A stretch of DNA of 64,000 nt from Roseobacter sp. SK209-2-6 (GTDB taxonomy: Bacteria > Pseudomonadota > Alphaproteobacteria > Rhodobacterales > Rhodobacteraceae). The stretch spans positions 16,847 through 80,846 of the forward strand of contig NZ_AAYC01000018.1 of assembly GCF_000169455.1 (NCBI RefSeq). The letters run 5' to 3'. Every line of letters starts with the position of its first letter. The first letter of the stretch is position 1. Positions 62,318 to 64,000 of the stretch are shown here, in pieces. Under the pieces are notes generated by a model. That model made no database searches. It saw only the letters and a program-made list of their open reading frames with translations, and was not told the origin of the DNA. A program made the position numbers and the translations under genes.

Positions 62318-62512
62318 GGGCACGAACGCTATCCCCCTGACCTCACCTCCTGCGCTGTTTCCGGTCTTGTGCCCGTGCGATAAGATGAATCTTACATAGA
62401 TCCTCAATGATCTGCAGTTCATTGGCCTCTCGCCACAGCTAAAACCGGGTATAGTCTTATAGGAGGTCGCAGCGAGGGCGGCGGAATTTTGCAACCTCTG
62501 GTCCTACTGACC

Positions 62513-62542
62513 TTGTCAGAAACCCCTGAGTATCCCTATGCT
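62513..62542 (+). promoter_or_regulatory. Candidate sigma-70-type promoter
   Basis: TTGTCA (62513-62518) and TATGCT (62537-62542) are spaced by 18 bp and lie about 70 bp before the next start codon. Five of six and four of six consensus positions match. It sits in a 297-bp gap after ugd. Confidence 0.35.
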
Positions 62543-62614
62543 CCCCCCGGGGGCGGGATGCTCTTGACCAGATGCAGCGTGCAAAAAAGGTCAGGGCATG
62601 AAGCGGAGTAAGAC

Positions 62615-63082
62615 ATGCGATTGTTTGAACAGACCCGGCTCTTTGGGCCGTTTCTGGGCATCTGTCTCTTTTTGTCTGGCATGCCAGAACAAGGGGCAGC
62701 CATGAGCAAGCCAGAAACCCGACCGGTGATTTCCCTCAGCTGCAAGGTGACAGCTCCAGAAGGAGAGCGGCTCTGCCAGGCCCTGTTGCAGGCCCTGTCC
62801 AAAGAAGCCCCCAAAGCGGTGATCCGCCGGGTTGAGACCGCACCACAGGATGTGGAAGGGGCGCTGATCTCTCTGCGGGCAGAAGCCAAGAGCCGGGATC
62901 AGATCAACGGGCGCCTCAGCTGGACATTGGCTCCAGGTGCCGAGGGCAATGGGGCAGAGGTCAGATTTGATGTCATGGATGATGCAAAACTCTCTGCCAA
63001 GGTATATGATGGCTTTGCCCGGGGTCTGATTGTGGCCAGTCCGGAATTGCAGCAAGCGCTGCGTGCCGCCGGGGTCAATTGA
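62615..63082 (+). CDS. Hypothetical exported protein
   Basis: GGAG precedes the ATG by 6 nt. The 155-residue protein has a probable signal peptide (FGPFLGICLFLSGMPEQGAA, cut near 29) and a mature part with one Cys pair (SCKVTAPEGERLC) and ISLRAEAKSRDQINGRLSW. No family recognised. It lies 47 bp before the metalloprotease gene and might be co-expressed with it; a small protease inhibitor or secreted helper is one possibility, not supported by a recognised motif. Confidence 0.65.
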   Translation: MRLFEQTRLFGPFLGICLFLSGMPEQGAAMSKPETRPVISLSCKVTAPEGERLCQALLQALSKEAPKAVIRRVETAPQDVEGALISLRAEAKSRDQINGRLSWTLAPGAEGNGAEVRFDVMDDAKLSAKVYDGFARGLIVASPELQQALRAAGVN

Positions 63083-63129
63083 ACCAGATGATGAAACAGA
63101 CATTCGACTTTGAAGAGTGGATTTAGACC

Positions 63130-64000
63130 ATGTGCGTAATGTGTAATATGACAGGAACCTTTGATCCTTCGCGCCATGCGGAAGGCAATGGGTTTGATGG
63201 CGGGCCGGTTCGGGCTGCAATTGCCGAAAGTGTTGATGCGGCAGCGGGTACCGGCACCAACTATACGATGTCGGTAGGCGATACCTTTAACGGGACGCTT
63301 TGGCTTGGAGATCGCGATTGGGTGCGCGTCACCCTCACTGCCGGGGAGAGCTATAATATCACCCTGAACGGGGTTTCACTCACGGACCCCTATCTGCGCC
63401 TTTACGATTCCAGCGGCAATCTGGTGGCCTATAATGATGACGGCGGGCCTGGTCTCGACTCCGCCATGAGCTTTAATGCCACCAGTACTGGCACCTATTA
63501 TGTGGCAGCGGGCGGTTATTCGGATGCCCGTTCCGGCACCTATAGCATGGCCGTCACCAGCAGTGGCAGCACCCCGCCAACTCCCGGCGGCAGCGGCGCC
63601 AGCCTGGATGATCTGGCCAATTTCCTGACCCATGGCTATTGGGGCGGCTCCTCGCGCAGCTTCAACACCAGTGGCAGCAATCAGATCACGGTGAATATCA
63701 GCGGCTTGACTGCGGCTGGTCAGCAATTGGCCCGCTGGGCCTTTGAGGCCTGGGAAGCGGTGGCCAATATCGATTTTGTCGAAACCCTGGGCTCGGCTCA
63801 GATCACCTTTGACGACAATGACAGCGGTGCCTATGCCAGCTCTTCGACCTCCGGCACCACCATCCTCAGCTCGGAAGTAAACGTCAGCACCGCCTGGCTG
63901 GCCAATAGTGGCACCACGATCGACAGCTATTCCTTCTCTACCTATGTGCATGAAATCGGCCATGCGCTGGGGCTGGGGCACCAGGGCGATTACAATGGCA
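63130..64000 (+). CDS. Serralysin-like M10 metalloprotease, 3' end outside window
   Basis: The frame is open to the edge (290 residues seen). It begins MCVMCNMTGTFDPSRHAEGN without a signal peptide, as usual for type I-secreted roseobacter proteases. Residues about 45-143 form a bacterial pre-peptidase (PPC) beta domain (YLRLYDSSGNLVAYNDDG). The zinc site HEIGHALGLGH lies at about 274-284, near the right edge. C-terminal RTX repeats and the secretion signal would follow outside. It is not evidently connected to the polysaccharide genes. Confidence 0.88.
   Translation, partial: MCVMCNMTGTFDPSRHAEGNGFDGGPVRAAIAESVDAAAGTGTNYTMSVGDTFNGTLWLGDRDWVRVTLTAGESYNITLNGVSLTDPYLRLYDSSGNLVAYNDDGGPGLDSAMSFNATSTGTYYVAAGGYSDARSGTYSMAVTSSGSTPPTPGGSGASLDDLANFLTHGYWGGSSRSFNTSGSNQITVNISGLTAAGQQLARWAFEAWEAVANIDFVETLGSAQITFDDNDSGAYASSSTSGTTILSSEVNVSTAWLANSGTTIDSYSFSTYVHEIGHALGLGHQGDYNG

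Overview
The window is about 64 kb of high-GC bacterial DNA devoted almost entirely to making, modifying and exporting surface carbohydrate. Codon use, tight ATGA/GTGA gene overlaps, a yjbEFH-type exopolysaccharide module, a sulfotransferase and a serralysin-type protease starting with Met-Cys-x-x-Cys point to an alphaproteobacterium, probably a marine Rhodobacterales (Roseobacter group). That placement is inference. I see no rRNA, tRNA, CRISPR array or intact insertion sequence.

Left part (1-4 kb): an ABC-dependent capsule exporter in an unusual split arrangement. The ATPase (kpsT, cut by the window edge) and the PCP-type inner-membrane protein (kpsE-like) lie on the minus strand and the permease (kpsM-like) diverges on the plus strand. 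A NeuB-family nonulosonate synthase lacking the usual C-terminal SAF domain follows, with its own terminator.

4-22 kb, plus strand: two glycosyltransferases flank a methyltransferase. Next comes a six-gene acyl cassette: 4-hydroxy-2-oxovalerate aldolase-like enzyme, ANL acid ligase, VOC protein, cyclase-family hydrolase, acyl carrier protein and AAC(3)-fold N-acyltransferase. A pseudaminic acid operon follows (pseB, pseC, pseF, pseG, a PseJ-like formyltransferase, pseI). PseH is absent, so the usual C4 N-acetylation step appears to be replaced. The run ends with a DUF4910-type protein and a 1043-residue protein with a GT-B-like C-terminal half, then a strong terminator.

22-27 kb: a putative glycosyltransferase and a small ORF on the minus strand. 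Then a second nonulosonate branch on the plus strand: a NeuA cytidylyltransferase fused to a KdsC-like HAD phosphatase, a GT42 (Campylobacter CstII-type) sialyltransferase and an AGE-family epimerase/isomerase. With the distant NeuB this could make and transfer a sialic acid or KDN.

27-45 kb: a Wzx/Wzy-type polymer set (ExoY-like initiating transferase, Wzy-like polymerase, acyltransferase-3, GDP-mannose-dehydrogenase-like enzyme, three glycosyltransferases, left-handed beta-helix acyltransferase, Wzx flippase, sulfotransferase). It also holds a large secreted beta-helix protein paired with a PF11316-type glycosyltransferase.

45-64 kb: dTDP-rhamnose genes (rmlC, rmlB, rmlD, rmlA, with a small membrane protein between rmlB and rmlD), uronic acid genes, a Wza-like export lipoprotein, a second initiating transferase, a WbpM/CapD-type dehydratase, yjbH-yjbF-yjbE, UDP-glucose dehydrogenase, a small secreted protein and the start of an M10 metalloprotease running off the right edge.

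Taken together, at least two and perhaps three assembly routes (ABC capsule, Wzx/Wzy polymer, Yjb-type exopolysaccharide) share one locus. The most interesting parts are the acyl cassette beside a PseH-less pseudaminate operon and the GT42/NeuA-HAD branch.
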